Assembly (NCBI RefSeq): GCF_014199325.1
Contig: NZ_JACIJJ010000006.1
Span: 62,001 to 126,000, forward strand
DNA: 64,000 bases
Direction: 5' to 3'
Source of the DNA: Sphingomonas yantingensis
Lineage (GTDB): Bacteria; Pseudomonadota; Alphaproteobacteria; Sphingomonadales; Sphingomonadaceae
In this document: piece after piece, positions 7,228-16,343 of the stretch
How positions within the stretch are numbered: the stretch's first letter is position 1
How the letters are laid out: the number at the start of each line of letters is the position of its first letter
Notes under the pieces: generated by a model
Told to the model about the DNA's origin: nothing
Database searches by the model: none
The model's input: the letters and a program-made list of their open reading frames with translations, nothing else
Position numbers and translations under genes: made by a program

Positions 7228-8369
7228 CGACGAGCTACAAGCACCTTTTCCAGCGGTCGCTCGCCGCCAATCCCGACCGGCTGCACATGGCCGCGCACAG
7301 CCATCACCTGTGGCCCGATGCCAGCTGGCTGGGGCACCGGGCGGCGTGGGAGGATGCCGCGCGGCTCGCCGACACCAAGTGGAAGCGGGTGATGGAAGAG
7401 ATGTGGCCCGCGGGGCAGGACCATGTCGCGCGCGAATTGGGGCTGCCCGATCCCTCGACCGTCTGCTTCGCGGGCAACACGCACGATTTCCTCGTTCGGC
7501 TGGTCTCCGCGATCCCCCGCCGCCCCGTTCGCATCCTCGCCACCGCGGGCGAGTTCCACAGCTTCACGCGGCAGGTCGCGCGCTGGGTGGAAAACGGCGA
7601 GGTCGTGCTCGAGACCGTCGAGGCGGACGACGCTTTGGAGGAACGGCTGGTCGAGCGGGCACGCTCCGGCGACCACGACCTGATCGTCGTCAGCCATGTC
7701 GCGTTCGGCACGGGGCGAGTGTTCGGCGGCTTGAGCGACCTTGCCGCCGTGGCCGCGCCGGAGGGGCCGTGGGTGCTGGTCGACGGCTATCACGGGTTCA
7801 TGGCGGTCGAGACCGATTTCTCGGCCTATGCCGGATGCCTGTTCTACACCTCGGGCGGGTACAAATACGCGATGGCGGGGGAAGGCGTCGGCTTCCTCCA
7901 TGCGCCGGCCGGCTATGCGGCGCGCCCGGCCGTCACGGGCTGGTATGCCGCGTTCGACGACCTGAGCGCCCCGCCCGGCGGGGTGGGCTATCCGCCCGAC
8001 GGCCGCCGGTTCCTGGGCGCGACGTTCGACCCGTCCGGGCTCTACCGCTTCGTCGCGGTGCGCGACATGCTCGCGAGGGAGGGGCTGTCGACCGCGGTCG
8101 TCTCCGCCCATGTCGCCGAATTGCGCGACCAGCTGATCGGCTCGCTCGACCGGTCGCCGCTCGGCGATGCGGAGATCGTCAATCCGCCCGGCCCTGTGCA
8201 AGCGCGCTTCCTCGCGCTGCGCAGCCCGCGCGCGACGGAATGGCAGGCGAAGCTGCTCGCGCAGGACGTCGTCACCGACGTACGCGGCGACGTGCTGCGC
8301 ATCGGCCTCGGCCTCTATCACGACGCGCGCGACGTCGAGCGGTTTGGTGAGATCGCAACAAAGCTATAG
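7224..8369 (+). CDS. kynU: Class V PLP-dependent enzyme, probable kynureninase
   Basis: This 381-residue protein has the class V aminotransferase fold: the cofactor-binding Asp in VLVDGYHG (about residue 187) and the Schiff-base Lys in TSGGYKYAMAGEG (Lys214). Coupling to kynA through a GTGA overlap argues for cleavage of kynurenine to anthranilate. The active-site region (YKYAMAGEGVGFLHAP) and the N-terminus (MAAHSHHLWPD) differ from textbook kynureninases, so this is a divergent member and substrate identity rests on context. The start is GTG 7224, because all upstream sequence in frame is a shadow of kynA. Confidence 0.75.
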   Translation: MTTSYKHLFQRSLAANPDRLHMAAHSHHLWPDASWLGHRAAWEDAARLADTKWKRVMEEMWPAGQDHVARELGLPDPSTVCFAGNTHDFLVRLVSAIPRRPVRILATAGEFHSFTRQVARWVENGEVVLETVEADDALEERLVERARSGDHDLIVVSHVAFGTGRVFGGLSDLAAVAAPEGPWVLVDGYHGFMAVETDFSAYAGCLFYTSGGYKYAMAGEGVGFLHAPAGYAARPAVTGWYAAFDDLSAPPGGVGYPPDGRRFLGATFDPSGLYRFVAVRDMLAREGLSTAVVSAHVAELRDQLIGSLDRSPLGDAEIVNPPGPVQARFLALRSPRATEWQAKLLAQDVVTDVRGDVLRIGLGLYHDARDVERFGEIATKL

Positions 8370-8436
8370 TCGGGCTGGTCTTTCGCGCACGAAAGCTGCA
8401 TAGGGCGCGCCTCACCGCCGCTTGAGGAAGTCCGTC

Positions 8437-10287
8437 ATGCCTGCCTATCGTTCCCGCACCACCACCCATGGCCGCAACATGGCGGGCGCGCGTGGCCTCT
8501 GGCGCGCGACGGGGATGAAGGACGAGGATTTCGGCAAGCCCATCATCGCCGTCGCCAACAGCTTCACGCAGTTCGTGCCCGGCCATGTCCACCTGAAGGA
8601 CTTGGGCCAGCTCGTCGCGCGCGAGATCGAGGCGGCGGGCGGCGTCGCCAAGGAATTCAACACCATCGCCGTCGATGACGGCATCGCGATGGGTCATGGC
8701 GGCATGCTCTACTCGCTGCCCAGCCGCGAGCTGATCGCCGATGCGGTCGAGTATATGGTGAACGCGCATTGCGCCGACGCGATCGTCTGCATTTCCAACT
8801 GCGACAAGATCACGCCGGGGATGCTGATGGCGGCGATGCGTCTCAACGTCCCTGTCGTGTTCGTGTCGGGCGGGCCGATGGAAGCAGGCAAGGTTGTGGT
8901 GAAGGGCAAGGCACGCGCGCTCGACCTGGTCGATGCGATGGTGGTCGCCGCCGACGACAGCTATTCGGACGAGGAAGTCGCCGCGATCGAGCGGTCGGCC
9001 TGTCCCACCTGCGGCTCCTGCTCGGGCATGTTCACAGCGAACTCGATGAACTGCCTGACCGAGGCGCTGGGGCTGGCGCTGCCCGGCAACGGTTCGGTGC
9101 TGGCGACGCACGCCGACCGCGAGAAGCTGTTCCGCGAGGCAGGCCATCTGATCGTCGACCTTGCCAAGCGCTGGTACGAGCAGGACGACGAGACCGCGCT
9201 CCCCCGGACCATCGCCAGCCGCAAGGCGTTCGAGAATGCCATGAGCCTCGACATCGCGATGGGCGGATCGACCAACACCGTGCTCCACCTGCTGGCGGCG
9301 GCGCAGGAGGGCGGGGTCGATTTCGGCATTGCGGATATCGACCGGCTGAGCCGCCGCGTGCCCGTCCTGTGCAAGGTCGCGCCCGCGGTCGCCGACGTGC
9401 ACATGGAGGACGTCCACCGCGCCGGCGGGATCATGGCGATCCTCGGCCAGCTCGAGCGCGGCGGACTGTTCGACGCCTCGCTCCCCACCGTCCATTCGGC
9501 GACGTTCGGCGACGCGCTCGATCGCTGGGACGTGTCGCGAACCAACTCGGATGAGGTGCGCCAATTCTATCGCGCGGCGCCCGGCGGCGTGCCGACGCAG
9601 GTGGCGTTCAGCCAGGCGGAGCGGTGGGACGAGCTCGATACCGACCGCGCGGGCGGCGTCATCCGCTCGGTCGAGAACGCGTTCTCGAAGGATGGCGGGC
9701 TGGCCGTGCTGTTCGGCAACCTCGCGCCCGAGGGGTGCATCGTGAAGACCGCGGGCGTGGACGAATCGATCCTCACCTTCCGCGGGAGCGCGCATGTGTT
9801 CGAGAGCCAGGACGCCGCGGTCGCCGGCATCCTCGGCAACATGGTCAAGCCCGGCGAGGTCGTGTTGATCCGCTACGAGGGGCCGAAGGGCGGGCCGGGG
9901 ATGCAGGAAATGCTCTACCCGACCAGCTATCTAAAGTCGAAGGGGCTGGGCAAGGCGTGCGCCCTCGTGACGGACGGGCGCTTCTCGGGCGGCAGCTCGG
10001 GGCTCTCGATCGGCCATGTCTCGCCCGAGGCGGCGGAGGGTGGCCTCATCGCGCTGGTCGAGCAGGGCGACCCGATCGTCATCGACATCCCCAACCGCCT
10101 GATCGCGATCGACCTGCCCGAGAATGTGCTGGCGGAGCGCCGCGCGGCGATGGAGGTGAAGGGCGCGAAGGCATGGAAGCCCCTTGGGCGCAAGCGCGAG
10201 GTGTCGGCGGCGCTCCGGGCCTATGCGGCGCTGACGACGAATGCATCGCGCGGCGCGGTCCGGGATGTGGGGCAGGTCGAGCGCTGA
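8437..10287 (+). CDS. ilvD: Dihydroxy-acid dehydratase
   Basis: This 616-residue enzyme has the family's full length. It dehydrates 2,3-dihydroxy-isovalerate and its methyl homologue in valine and isoleucine synthesis. Seen are [13 protein letters not shown] and [21 protein letters not shown], which carry the iron-sulphur cysteines, [12 protein letters not shown] and [19 protein letters not shown] near the C-terminus. The ATG at 8437 has GAGGAAG five to eleven bases upstream and gives the canonical start [19 protein letters not shown]. ilvA is encoded about 5 kb away on the other strand, so isoleucine genes are loosely grouped here. Confidence 0.97.
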   Translation: MPAYRSRTTTHGRNMAGARGLWRATGMKDEDFGKPIIAVANSFTQFVPGHVHLKDLGQLVAREIEAAGGVAKEFNTIAVDDGIAMGHGGMLYSLPSRELIADAVEYMVNAHCADAIVCISNCDKITPGMLMAAMRLNVPVVFVSGGPMEAGKVVVKGKARALDLVDAMVVAADDSYSDEEVAAIERSACPTCGSCSGMFTANSMNCLTEALGLALPGNGSVLATHADREKLFREAGHLIVDLAKRWYEQDDETALPRTIASRKAFENAMSLDIAMGGSTNTVLHLLAAAQEGGVDFGIADIDRLSRRVPVLCKVAPAVADVHMEDVHRAGGIMAILGQLERGGLFDASLPTVHSATFGDALDRWDVSRTNSDEVRQFYRAAPGGVPTQVAFSQAERWDELDTDRAGGVIRSVENAFSKDGGLAVLFGNLAPEGCIVKTAGVDESILTFRGSAHVFESQDAAVAGILGNMVKPGEVVLIRYEGPKGGPGMQEMLYPTSYLKSKGLGKACALVTDGRFSGGSSGLSIGHVSPEAAEGGLIALVEQGDPIVIDIPNRLIAIDLPENVLAERRAAMEVKGAKAWKPLGRKREVSAALRAYAALTTNASRGAVRDVGQVER

Positions 10288-10468
10288 TTTCCTCCCCACT
10301 TGAGGGGGATGATACAAAGACTTGGCGGCGTGAGCCGCCTAGTCGCAGTTGGAGAGGGGGAGCGACCGCTTGACGGTCGCGCGGCGCTTTGCGCCGCTCC
10401 CCCTCTCCAAGCTTCGCTAGCCGCTAAAGCGGCAAGCTGCGCTATCCTCCCCCTCCAGGGGGAGGAAA
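10288..10468. repeat. MITE-like nested palindrome between ilvD and the FAAL gene
   Basis: The whole convergent gap is a nested inverted repeat. Terminal arms of about 26 bp (ATTTCCTCCCC...GGGGGAT on the left, ATCCTCCCCC...GGGGGAGGAAAT on the right) enclose GGAGAGGGGGAGC / GCTCCCCCTCTCC. Small perfect hairpins lie inside (GCGACCG..CGGTCGC, GCGGCGC..GCGCCGC, GGCGG..CCGCC). It resembles a non-autonomous palindromic insertion and probably also acts as a bidirectional terminator. The stop codon of the FAAL gene lies immediately at its right edge. Confidence 0.75.
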
Positions 10469-12211
10469 TTACGCTGCGATGTCGTACGGCTTGATCTCAC
10501 CCGCCAGGTACAAGTTCCGTGCCTTTGCTCGCGACAATTTCCCCGAGCTCGTCCGCGGGAGCGTGCGCGGCGGGACCAGCTCCACCACGCAGTTCATGCC
10601 CGTCACCGAGCGCACCCGCTCGCGGATCTCGTCGCGCAGGCGGCTGCGCTCGGCATCGTCGCTGGTACGGCACTGAACGAGGACGGCGGGCGTCTCTTCC
10701 CCGCCCGGCGTGGTGATCGCGAACGCGGCGATATCGCCCGCCTTAAAGCCAGGCAGCTGCTCGACCGCCCATTCGATGTCCTGCGGCCAGTGATTGCGGC
10801 CATTGACGATGATCATGTCCTTGGCCCGGCCGACGATGTAGACATAGCCGTCCGACAGGTAACCCATGTCGCCGGTGTCGAGCCAGCCGTCCTTCATGCA
10901 TGCCTCGGTCGAGGCTTCGTCGCGGAAATACCCGGCCATGACGCTGGGGCCGCGGCACCAGACCTTGCCGATCGCCTTGTCGGGCAGCGGCGTGCCATCC
11001 TCCTCGCGGATTTCGACTTCCATATCGCGCACCGGACGACCGCAATTGACGATCGCGCGATATCGCTGCGGGCGCCCGCCATCGGCGGAGATGCCGGAAA
11101 GCTGCGTTTCCTCGACCAGCTCGACGACGATACCCTCGCCTGGCGGCATGATCGAGACCGCCAGCGTCGCTTCGGCAAGGCCATAGCTCGGCAGGAAGGC
11201 CGACGCCTTGAACCCGGCATCGGCAAAGGCGTCGACGAACTTCTGCATCACGTCGGGGCGGATCATGTCGGCGCCGTTGCCCGCAACGCGCCAGCGCGAC
11301 AGGTCGAATCGCTCGCTCGCCTTGGTCTGGCTCGACATGCGGCGCGCGCAGATGTCGTAGCCGAAGGTCGGCGAATAGCTGAGCGTCGTCCCCGGATTGC
11401 GGCTGATGAGGTCCAGCCAGGCGAGCGGACGGCGGGCGAAATCCTCGGTCTTCAGATAATCGACCGACACCTGGTTGGCGATCGGTGACAGGAAGCAGCC
11501 GACCAGCCCCATGTCGTGATACCAGGGCAGCCACGACACGCAGCGGTCGCTGTCGATCAGCGCCATGCCGTGCGCGTGCGCGGCCAGGTTGTTGAGGAGG
11601 GCATGGTGCGTGACCGCGACGCCGTGCGGGAAACGCGTCGAGCCACTCGAATATTGGAGGTAAGCGATATGGTCGCCCTTGGCCTCGGGCAGCGCCGTCT
11701 CGGTCGCGGTGGCGGCGGCGAACGTTTCCCACGCGATCCCCTCGACGCCGATGCGCTGCGCGGCGGCACCGGCCATCGCCTCGAGCTCGGCGGGATAGAG
11801 GAGCAGGCGCGGGTCGCAGCTTTCGAGCTGGACCGCGAGCTGGTCGATATAGCTGTCGCGCCCGCCGAAGCTGGTGGGGAGCGGCAGCGGCACCGGCCAC
11901 GCGCCGGCATAGACGGTGCCGAAGAACAGCGACGCGAACTCGGGGCCGGTTTCGGCGACGAGGGCGATGCGCTCGCCCGGCTTCACGCCCATCGCGATCA
12001 GGCGGTACGCCTGTTCGAGCGCATCGACGCGAAGCTCGCTATAGGGATAGGCGCGCGTCAGCGTTCCGCGCGCGTCGTGGAAGTTGAGGCCCCGCGCGCC
12101 CGTGGCGGCGAAGTCCAGCGCCGCACCCAGCGTCTCGAAATCGGAGAAGCGGCGCGCGAGCGTACAGGCGCTCGGCGTGGCGTTCAGGGTTCCGGCGGCG
12201 GCACTGGTCAC
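10469..12211 (-). CDS. Fatty-acyl-AMP ligase (FAAL-type adenylate-forming enzyme)
   Basis: This 580-residue protein belongs to the adenylate-forming superfamily. Motifs are YLQYSSGSTRFPHGVAVTH (AMP/phosphate loop), WLPWYHDMGLVG, PSYGLAEATLAVS, WLDTGDMGYL and IIVNGRNHWPQDIE, with a C-terminal Lys in PRTSSGKLSRAKAR. The HDMGL and GRNHWPQDIE motifs are typical of fatty-acyl-AMP ligases, which load acyl groups onto a carrier protein. No acyl carrier, polyketide or sphingolipid gene lies next to it, so the acceptor is unknown. The start is GTG at 12211 with AGGA about 14 bases upstream. It is divergent from recX across a nested palindrome. Confidence 0.9.
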   Translation of the reverse strand: MTSAAAGTLNATPSACTLARRFSDFETLGAALDFAATGARGLNFHDARGTLTRAYPYSELRVDALEQAYRLIAMGVKPGERIALVAETGPEFASLFFGTVYAGAWPVPLPLPTSFGGRDSYIDQLAVQLESCDPRLLLYPAELEAMAGAAAQRIGVEGIAWETFAAATATETALPEAKGDHIAYLQYSSGSTRFPHGVAVTHHALLNNLAAHAHGMALIDSDRCVSWLPWYHDMGLVGCFLSPIANQVSVDYLKTEDFARRPLAWLDLISRNPGTTLSYSPTFGYDICARRMSSQTKASERFDLSRWRVAGNGADMIRPDVMQKFVDAFADAGFKASAFLPSYGLAEATLAVSIMPPGEGIVVELVEETQLSGISADGGRPQRYRAIVNCGRPVRDMEVEIREEDGTPLPDKAIGKVWCRGPSVMAGYFRDEASTEACMKDGWLDTGDMGYLSDGYVYIVGRAKDMIIVNGRNHWPQDIEWAVEQLPGFKAGDIAAFAITTPGGEETPAVLVQCRTSDDAERSRLRDEIRERVRSVTGMNCVVELVPPRTLPRTSSGKLSRAKARNLYLAGEIKPYDIAA

Positions 12212-12242
12212 GAATGGCGATCCTGGATTGTTGTCATTTTCG

Positions 12243-12290
12243 GCGCTTATCCTCCCAGTCGCCGGCTTCTAACCGGCGCAAGATAAGCGC
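12243..12290. repeat. Nested inverted repeat in the FAAL/recX divergent region
   Basis: GCGCTTATC (12243-12251) pairs with GATAAGCGC (12282-12290). Inside, CGCCGG (12260-12265) pairs with CCGGCG (12273-12278) around a seven-base loop. The element lies 31 bases upstream of the FAAL start and 47 bases upstream of recX, where it could be an operator, a cruciform or a transcript hairpin. I see no copy elsewhere in the window. Confidence 0.5.
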
Positions 12291-12337
12291 AGGCTGACAC
12301 CGGTCGCACGGCCTCGCGTTCAAAATCGACCGTCACT

Positions 12338-12931
12338 ATGGCACAAACATGGCCGATGCCCGGACGCAAGCCTTCATTACGGCCGTATGACGCCAAGACG
12401 CTCGAGCGGTCGGCGCTTCGCTATGTCGAGCGATTCGCGACGACGCGTGGCAAACTGGCCGACTATCTGACGCGAAAGCTGCGCGAGCGCGGCTGGGCCG
12501 AGGACGCGCCGCCGCCGGTGGAGGCGCTGGTCGAGCGGTTCGCCGGCCTCGGCTATATCGACGACCGCGCCTGGGGTGAGGCCAAGGCGGCTTCGATGGC
12601 GCGCCGGGGGCTCGGCGCGCAGCGGGTGCGCCAGACGCTGGGCGCGGCGGGAATCGCGGGCGAGGACATGGCCGCGATCGGCGACGCGGTGGCGGAGGGC
12701 ACGATCGAGAGCGCCGTCGCCTTTGCCCGGCGCAAGCGAATCGGTCCATTCGGGACCCCCGTCGACGACCGCGCGGCGATCGAGCGACAGGTGGGACAAA
12801 TGGTCCGCGCGGGCCATTCGCCGATGCTCGCGCGCCGGATCGCGACCACCTCGTTGGAATCGCTCGAACCGGCGTCCCGTTTCGAGGATGCCGACGATGT
12901 TGCTTTGCGACTCATTCGTTCGCTTTCGTGA
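12338..12931 (+). CDS. recX: RecX family regulatory protein
   Basis: This 197-residue protein has the RecX three-helix repeat layout: ALRYVERFATTRGKLADYLTRKLRERGW, then LVERFAGLGYIDDRAWGEAKA, then a helical C-terminus rich in Arg and Ala. RecX modulates RecA filament dynamics. recA is not in the window. The start ATG 12338 gives MAQTWPMPG; an internal Met at residue 7 is also possible. A helix-rich C-terminal part (ARRIATTSLESLEP) resembles other alphaproteobacterial RecX proteins. Confidence 0.85.
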   Translation: MAQTWPMPGRKPSLRPYDAKTLERSALRYVERFATTRGKLADYLTRKLRERGWAEDAPPPVEALVERFAGLGYIDDRAWGEAKAASMARRGLGAQRVRQTLGAAGIAGEDMAAIGDAVAEGTIESAVAFARRKRIGPFGTPVDDRAAIERQVGQMVRAGHSPMLARRIATTSLESLEPASRFEDADDVALRLIRSLS

Positions 12932-12970
12932 AATGCTGTGATAGGTTCTGCTTTCGGGGGTACACCAATC

Positions 12971-13558
12971 ATGCGTAGCGATCCGCAAAGACGGATGGAG
13001 GATTACGAGGCGCCGGCCTTTCTGTCGGGGGGCAGCATGACCGATCACGATGCCCAAGACCGTATCTATGCCGGAACGGTCAAATGGTTCGACGTGACGC
13101 GCGGGTTCGGCTTTCTGGTCGCCGACGATCCGGCGGTCGGCGACATCCTCGTCCATTTCTCGGTGCTTCAGGAACATGGGCGTCGCAGCCTGCCCGAAGG
13201 TGCGCGGATCGAATGCCGCACGCTCCAGCGCCCGCGCGGGCTTCAGGCGCGAGAGATCGTGTCGATCGACCTGTCCACCGCGGTCGAGATGCCGCCGGCG
13301 CGCAATCCCGACCGCGTCGATCGCACCAAGCTGATCGACACCGCCGGCCCGTTCGAGGCGGTGACGGTGAAGTGGTTCAACCGCCTCAAGGGCTATGGCT
13401 TCGTGATTCGCGATTCGGTGCCGGGCGACGTGTTTGTCCACATGGAGACGCTGCGCCGTGCCGGGGTCGAGGAGGTCGAGCCCGACCAGCGGCTGCGCGC
13501 CCGCATCGTCGAGGGCGAGAAGGGCCCGCTTGCGGTAGCGGTCGAAAAGCCCGAATAA
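12971..13558 (+). CDS. Cold-shock protein with two CSD domains
   Basis: This 195-residue protein has two cold-shock domains. The first begins at [18 protein letters not shown] with ILVHFSVL. The second begins at [18 protein letters not shown] with [12 protein letters not shown]. Each carries RNP1-like (GFGFL, GYGFV) and RNP2-like (ILVHF, VFVHM) motifs for binding single-stranded nucleic acid. Paired-domain forms are common in alphaproteobacteria. The start ATG 12971 follows recX by 39 bases, and the DUF192 gene follows 8 bases after the stop, so the three may be cotranscribed. Confidence 0.93.
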   Translation: MRSDPQRRMEDYEAPAFLSGGSMTDHDAQDRIYAGTVKWFDVTRGFGFLVADDPAVGDILVHFSVLQEHGRRSLPEGARIECRTLQRPRGLQAREIVSIDLSTAVEMPPARNPDRVDRTKLIDTAGPFEAVTVKWFNRLKGYGFVIRDSVPGDVFVHMETLRRAGVEEVEPDQRLRARIVEGEKGPLAVAVEKPE

Positions 13559-13566
13559 TCGCGACC

Positions 13567-14052
13567 ATGTTGACGCGCATCCTCGCCCTGGCGCTCGTCG
13601 CCGGGCTCGCACCGCTTGCCGCCTGCACTGGTGGTGCCACGTCGCTGACGGCGGAGGAGCAGGCCAAAGGCATCGTCCCCGTCACGGTGACGACGAAGGG
13701 CGGCAAGCACGTGTTCAAGGCCGAACCGGCAGTGACGGCGGCCGAGCAGCAGCGCGGACTGATGTTCCGCACCGATCTCACCGACACCTCGGCGATGCTG
13801 TTCTGGCCCTATCCGGCGGGCGGCGGCGCGCCGAAGGAGGCGAGCTTTTGGATGCAGAACACGCCGACCGCGCTCGACCTCATCTTCATCCGCCCCGACG
13901 GCACGATCGCCCGCATCGCCCGCGGCGAACCCTTCGACGAGACGCCGATCCCCTCGGGCGAGCCGGTGGGCGCGGTGCTGGAGGTAAAGGCCGGCGTCGC
14001 GGCGGCGACGGGGATGGCCGAGGGCGACAAGGTTACCTGGCCGCAGAAATAG
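13567..14052 (+). CDS. DUF192 domain-containing lipoprotein
   Basis: This 161-residue protein starts with a lipoprotein signal (MLTRILALALVAGLAPLAAC, lipobox LAAC with Cys20) and has a DUF192 domain: EQQRGLMFRTDL, MLFWPYP, FWMQNTPTALDLIFI and an EPVGAVLEVKAG close. DUF192 proteins are small beta-rich exported proteins of unknown biochemical role. The ATG at 13567 is eight bases after the cold-shock gene stop. The longer open frame upstream is a shadow of that gene. Confidence 0.9.
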   Translation: MLTRILALALVAGLAPLAACTGGATSLTAEEQAKGIVPVTVTTKGGKHVFKAEPAVTAAEQQRGLMFRTDLTDTSAMLFWPYPAGGGAPKEASFWMQNTPTALDLIFIRPDGTIARIARGEPFDETPIPSGEPVGAVLEVKAGVAAATGMAEGDKVTWPQK

Positions 14053-14058
14053 TCGGCG

Positions 14059-14832
14059 TCAGGCCGGCTCGGCGACCCTGTCCGGCGTCGCTGTCGGCTC
14101 TGCCGCCAGTTCGCGCCAGCCGCCGGCGCCCAGCACCTCGAGCGGCTGGAAGCGCGCTTTGTACGCCATGCGCGCCGATCCCTTCACCCAATAGCCGAGA
14201 TAGACGTAAGGCAGGCCGACCGCGGTCGCGCGGGCGATGTGGTCGAGGATGATGAACGTGCCGAGCCCGGGCCGTGCGTCCGGCCCCGAATCGTAGAAGC
14301 TGTAGATCATCGACAGGCCGTCGGCCTGCTGGTCGGTGATGCACGCGCCGACCAGCTTGCCCGGCCGGCCGTTCACCGACGGCTCGCGATACTCGATCAC
14401 GAACGAGCGGACGGGGCTGTGCTCGACCATGTCGGCATAATCCTGCTCGTCCATACCCGCCATGCCGCCGCCGGGATGCCGGGTGGAAAGATAGCGCTGG
14501 AGAAGGTCGAACTGCTCGTCGGTGGCCCAGGGGCGACAGGCGCTGACCTCCAGATCGGCCATGCGGCGCTGGAGCTTGCGCTGCGTCGCGCCGGGGACGA
14601 AGCGGTCGGCGACGACGCGCACCGACTGGCACGCGTTGCAGCTGGGGCAGGAGGGGCGATAGGCGACCGACTGGCTGCGGCGAAAGCCGATCCGGCCGAG
14701 CGCGTCGTTGAGTTCGCCGGCGTGATTGCCGGTCAGTTCGGTGAACACCTTCCGCTCCTGCCGGCCCGGCAGATAGGGGCAAGGCGCGGGGCTGGTGACG
14801 AAGAAGCGTGGAAAACGGAACGGCGCAGTCAC
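14059..14832 (-). CDS. bpt: Aminoacyl-tRNA-protein transferase (Bpt/Ate type)
   Basis: This 257-residue protein matches the bacterial Bpt/R-transferase family, which adds leucine (or arginine) to N-terminal Asp/Glu of proteins and marks them for the N-degron pathway. Seen are [17 protein letters not shown], the cysteine cluster [16 protein letters not shown], the VIEYRE strand and the C-terminal [22 protein letters not shown]. The likely start is GTG at 14832 ([15 protein letters not shown]), which fits the family N-terminus better than a TTG three codons earlier. Confidence 0.93.
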   Translation of the reverse strand: MTAPFRFPRFFVTSPAPCPYLPGRQERKVFTELTGNHAGELNDALGRIGFRRSQSVAYRPSCPSCNACQSVRVVADRFVPGATQRKLQRRMADLEVSACRPWATDEQFDLLQRYLSTRHPGGGMAGMDEQDYADMVEHSPVRSFVIEYREPSVNGRPGKLVGACITDQQADGLSMIYSFYDSGPDARPGLGTFIILDHIARATAVGLPYVYLGYWVKGSARMAYKARFQPLEVLGAGGWRELAAEPTATPDRVAEPA

Positions 14833-15004
14833 GCTTCGCAAAGCCCCTGAAACAGGGCCGCGACATACGGCCCGTGTCCAATATGCAGGTCGCCCCGAGT
14901 CATGAAAAGACGGTTTACCATGAAATGCGGGTAGCCGATTCGGGGGATGCGGCGATCGTCATGAACCGCGCGCCCGATCGTGCCGAAATCGTACGGTTCG
15001 CCGG

Positions 15005-16252
15005 TCAGGCAAGCTCGACCAGCGACACCTCGTACTGCGCGGCGCGCAGCGCGTCGATCAACCGGTCGAGATGCGGGCGGTCGCGCGTCTCGCACTCGAT
15101 ATCGGTGATGAGGCCCTTGGCCGGCAGCGTCGTGAAGACGCGCTGGTGATAGATCTCGATGATGTTGACGGCCTGCTCGTGAAAGATCTTGGCGACCCCG
15201 AACAGCGCGCCGGGCCGGTCCTGCAACCGCACGCGCAGCCGCGCGAGTCGCCCCGAGCGGGCGAGGTCGCGAAGCAGCACGTTGGCGAGCAACCGCGTGT
15301 CGATATTGCCGCCGCACAGGACGATGCCGATGTGCCGCCCGGCGAACCGCTCCTTGTGCGTGAGCAGCGCGGCAAGGCCAGCGGCGCCCGCCCCCTCGAC
15401 CACAGTCTTCTCGATCTGGAGTAGGAGGCTGACCGATTCCTCCAGGCTGCGCTCGCTCACCAGCACGATGTCGTCGACCAGTGCCTTGACGATCTGTGCG
15501 GTCAGGCCGCCCGGTTCCTTGACCGCGATCCCCTCGGCCAGCGTGTCGCCGCCGATCGGCAGGCTCTGGCCCGAGACGCGGTTGTACATCGACGGATAGA
15601 GCTCGGCCTGCACGCCGATCACCTCGATCGGCCGCGACTGCGCCTTGGCGACGGTGGCGATGCCGGAGATTAGCCCGCCGCCGCCGATCGGCACGACAAA
15701 GCTGTCGATCCCCGGCGCATCCTCGAGCATCTCGAGCGCGATCGTGCCCTGTCCTGCGACGATGCGCGGATCGTCGAACGGATGGACGAAGGTATAGCCG
15801 TTCGACGCCTCGAGCTTACGGGCATGGGCGTATGCCTCGTCGAAGGTTTCGCCCTCGAGGATCACGGTCGCGCCGTGCCCCTCGGTCTGCGTCACCTTCA
15901 CCGTCGGGGTCGAACGCGGCATGACGATCGTGACCGGGATGCCGAGGCGGATGCCGTGATAGGCAAGTCCCTGCGCATGATTGCCGGCGGAAGCGGCGAT
16001 GACGCCCTTCGCCCGCTGCTCGGTCGAGAGCTGGAGGAGCGTATTGAGCGCGCCGCGCTCCTTGTAGGCGGCGGTGAACTGGAGGTTCTCAAACTTCAGA
16101 TAGACGGTCGCGCCGACGAACTGCGACAGCGTCTTGCTGACCAGCGTTGGCGTCCGCACCACTGACCCCGCGATCCGCGCGCGCGCCGCGAAAACGTCGT
16201 CTAGCGTGACCGGCGTATCGGTCGGGGCGGGCGATGCGGGAAGGCTGGCCAT
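15005..16252 (-). CDS. ilvA: Threonine ammonia-lyase (threonine dehydratase)
   Basis: This 415-residue PLP enzyme converts threonine to 2-oxobutanoate, the entry to isoleucine. The catalytic Lys lies in FENLQFTAAYKERGALN, the cofactor phosphate loop in PIGGGGLISGIATV, and substrate contacts in ASAGNHAQGLAYH. Residues after about 330 form a single ACT-like regulatory domain (LQDRPGALFGVAKIF), the short form seen in catabolic-type and many alphaproteobacterial enzymes. The start ATG 16252 gives MASLPASPAP; the long extension upstream is a shadow of the divergent dehydrogenase gene. The strong isoleucine feedback typical of two-ACT enzymes is not expected. Confidence 0.93.
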   Translation of the reverse strand: MASLPASPAPTDTPVTLDDVFAARARIAGSVVRTPTLVSKTLSQFVGATVYLKFENLQFTAAYKERGALNTLLQLSTEQRAKGVIAASAGNHAQGLAYHGIRLGIPVTIVMPRSTPTVKVTQTEGHGATVILEGETFDEAYAHARKLEASNGYTFVHPFDDPRIVAGQGTIALEMLEDAPGIDSFVVPIGGGGLISGIATVAKAQSRPIEVIGVQAELYPSMYNRVSGQSLPIGGDTLAEGIAVKEPGGLTAQIVKALVDDIVLVSERSLEESVSLLLQIEKTVVEGAGAAGLAALLTHKERFAGRHIGIVLCGGNIDTRLLANVLLRDLARSGRLARLRVRLQDRPGALFGVAKIFHEQAVNIIEIYHQRVFTTLPAKGLITDIECETRDRPHLDRLIDALRAAQYEVSLVELA

Positions 16253-16343
16253 GGCCGCCCCCCTAGCGGATTGGCGGCACCGGGGGAACAGGGTGGCGAA
16301 AGCCCGCCCTTGCGCGGCCGCGGGCGCGCGGCGATAGCGCGGC

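Noticed and set aside
8272..9795. A 507-residue leftward frame opposite ilvD
   Set aside because: ilvD is unambiguous, and the antisense frame is a codon-bias shadow.
14842..15004. Possible small genes between bpt and ilvA
   Set aside because: Frames in both directions are short, lack a ribosome-binding site and have no recognisable sequence; I left the 163-bp gap unannotated.
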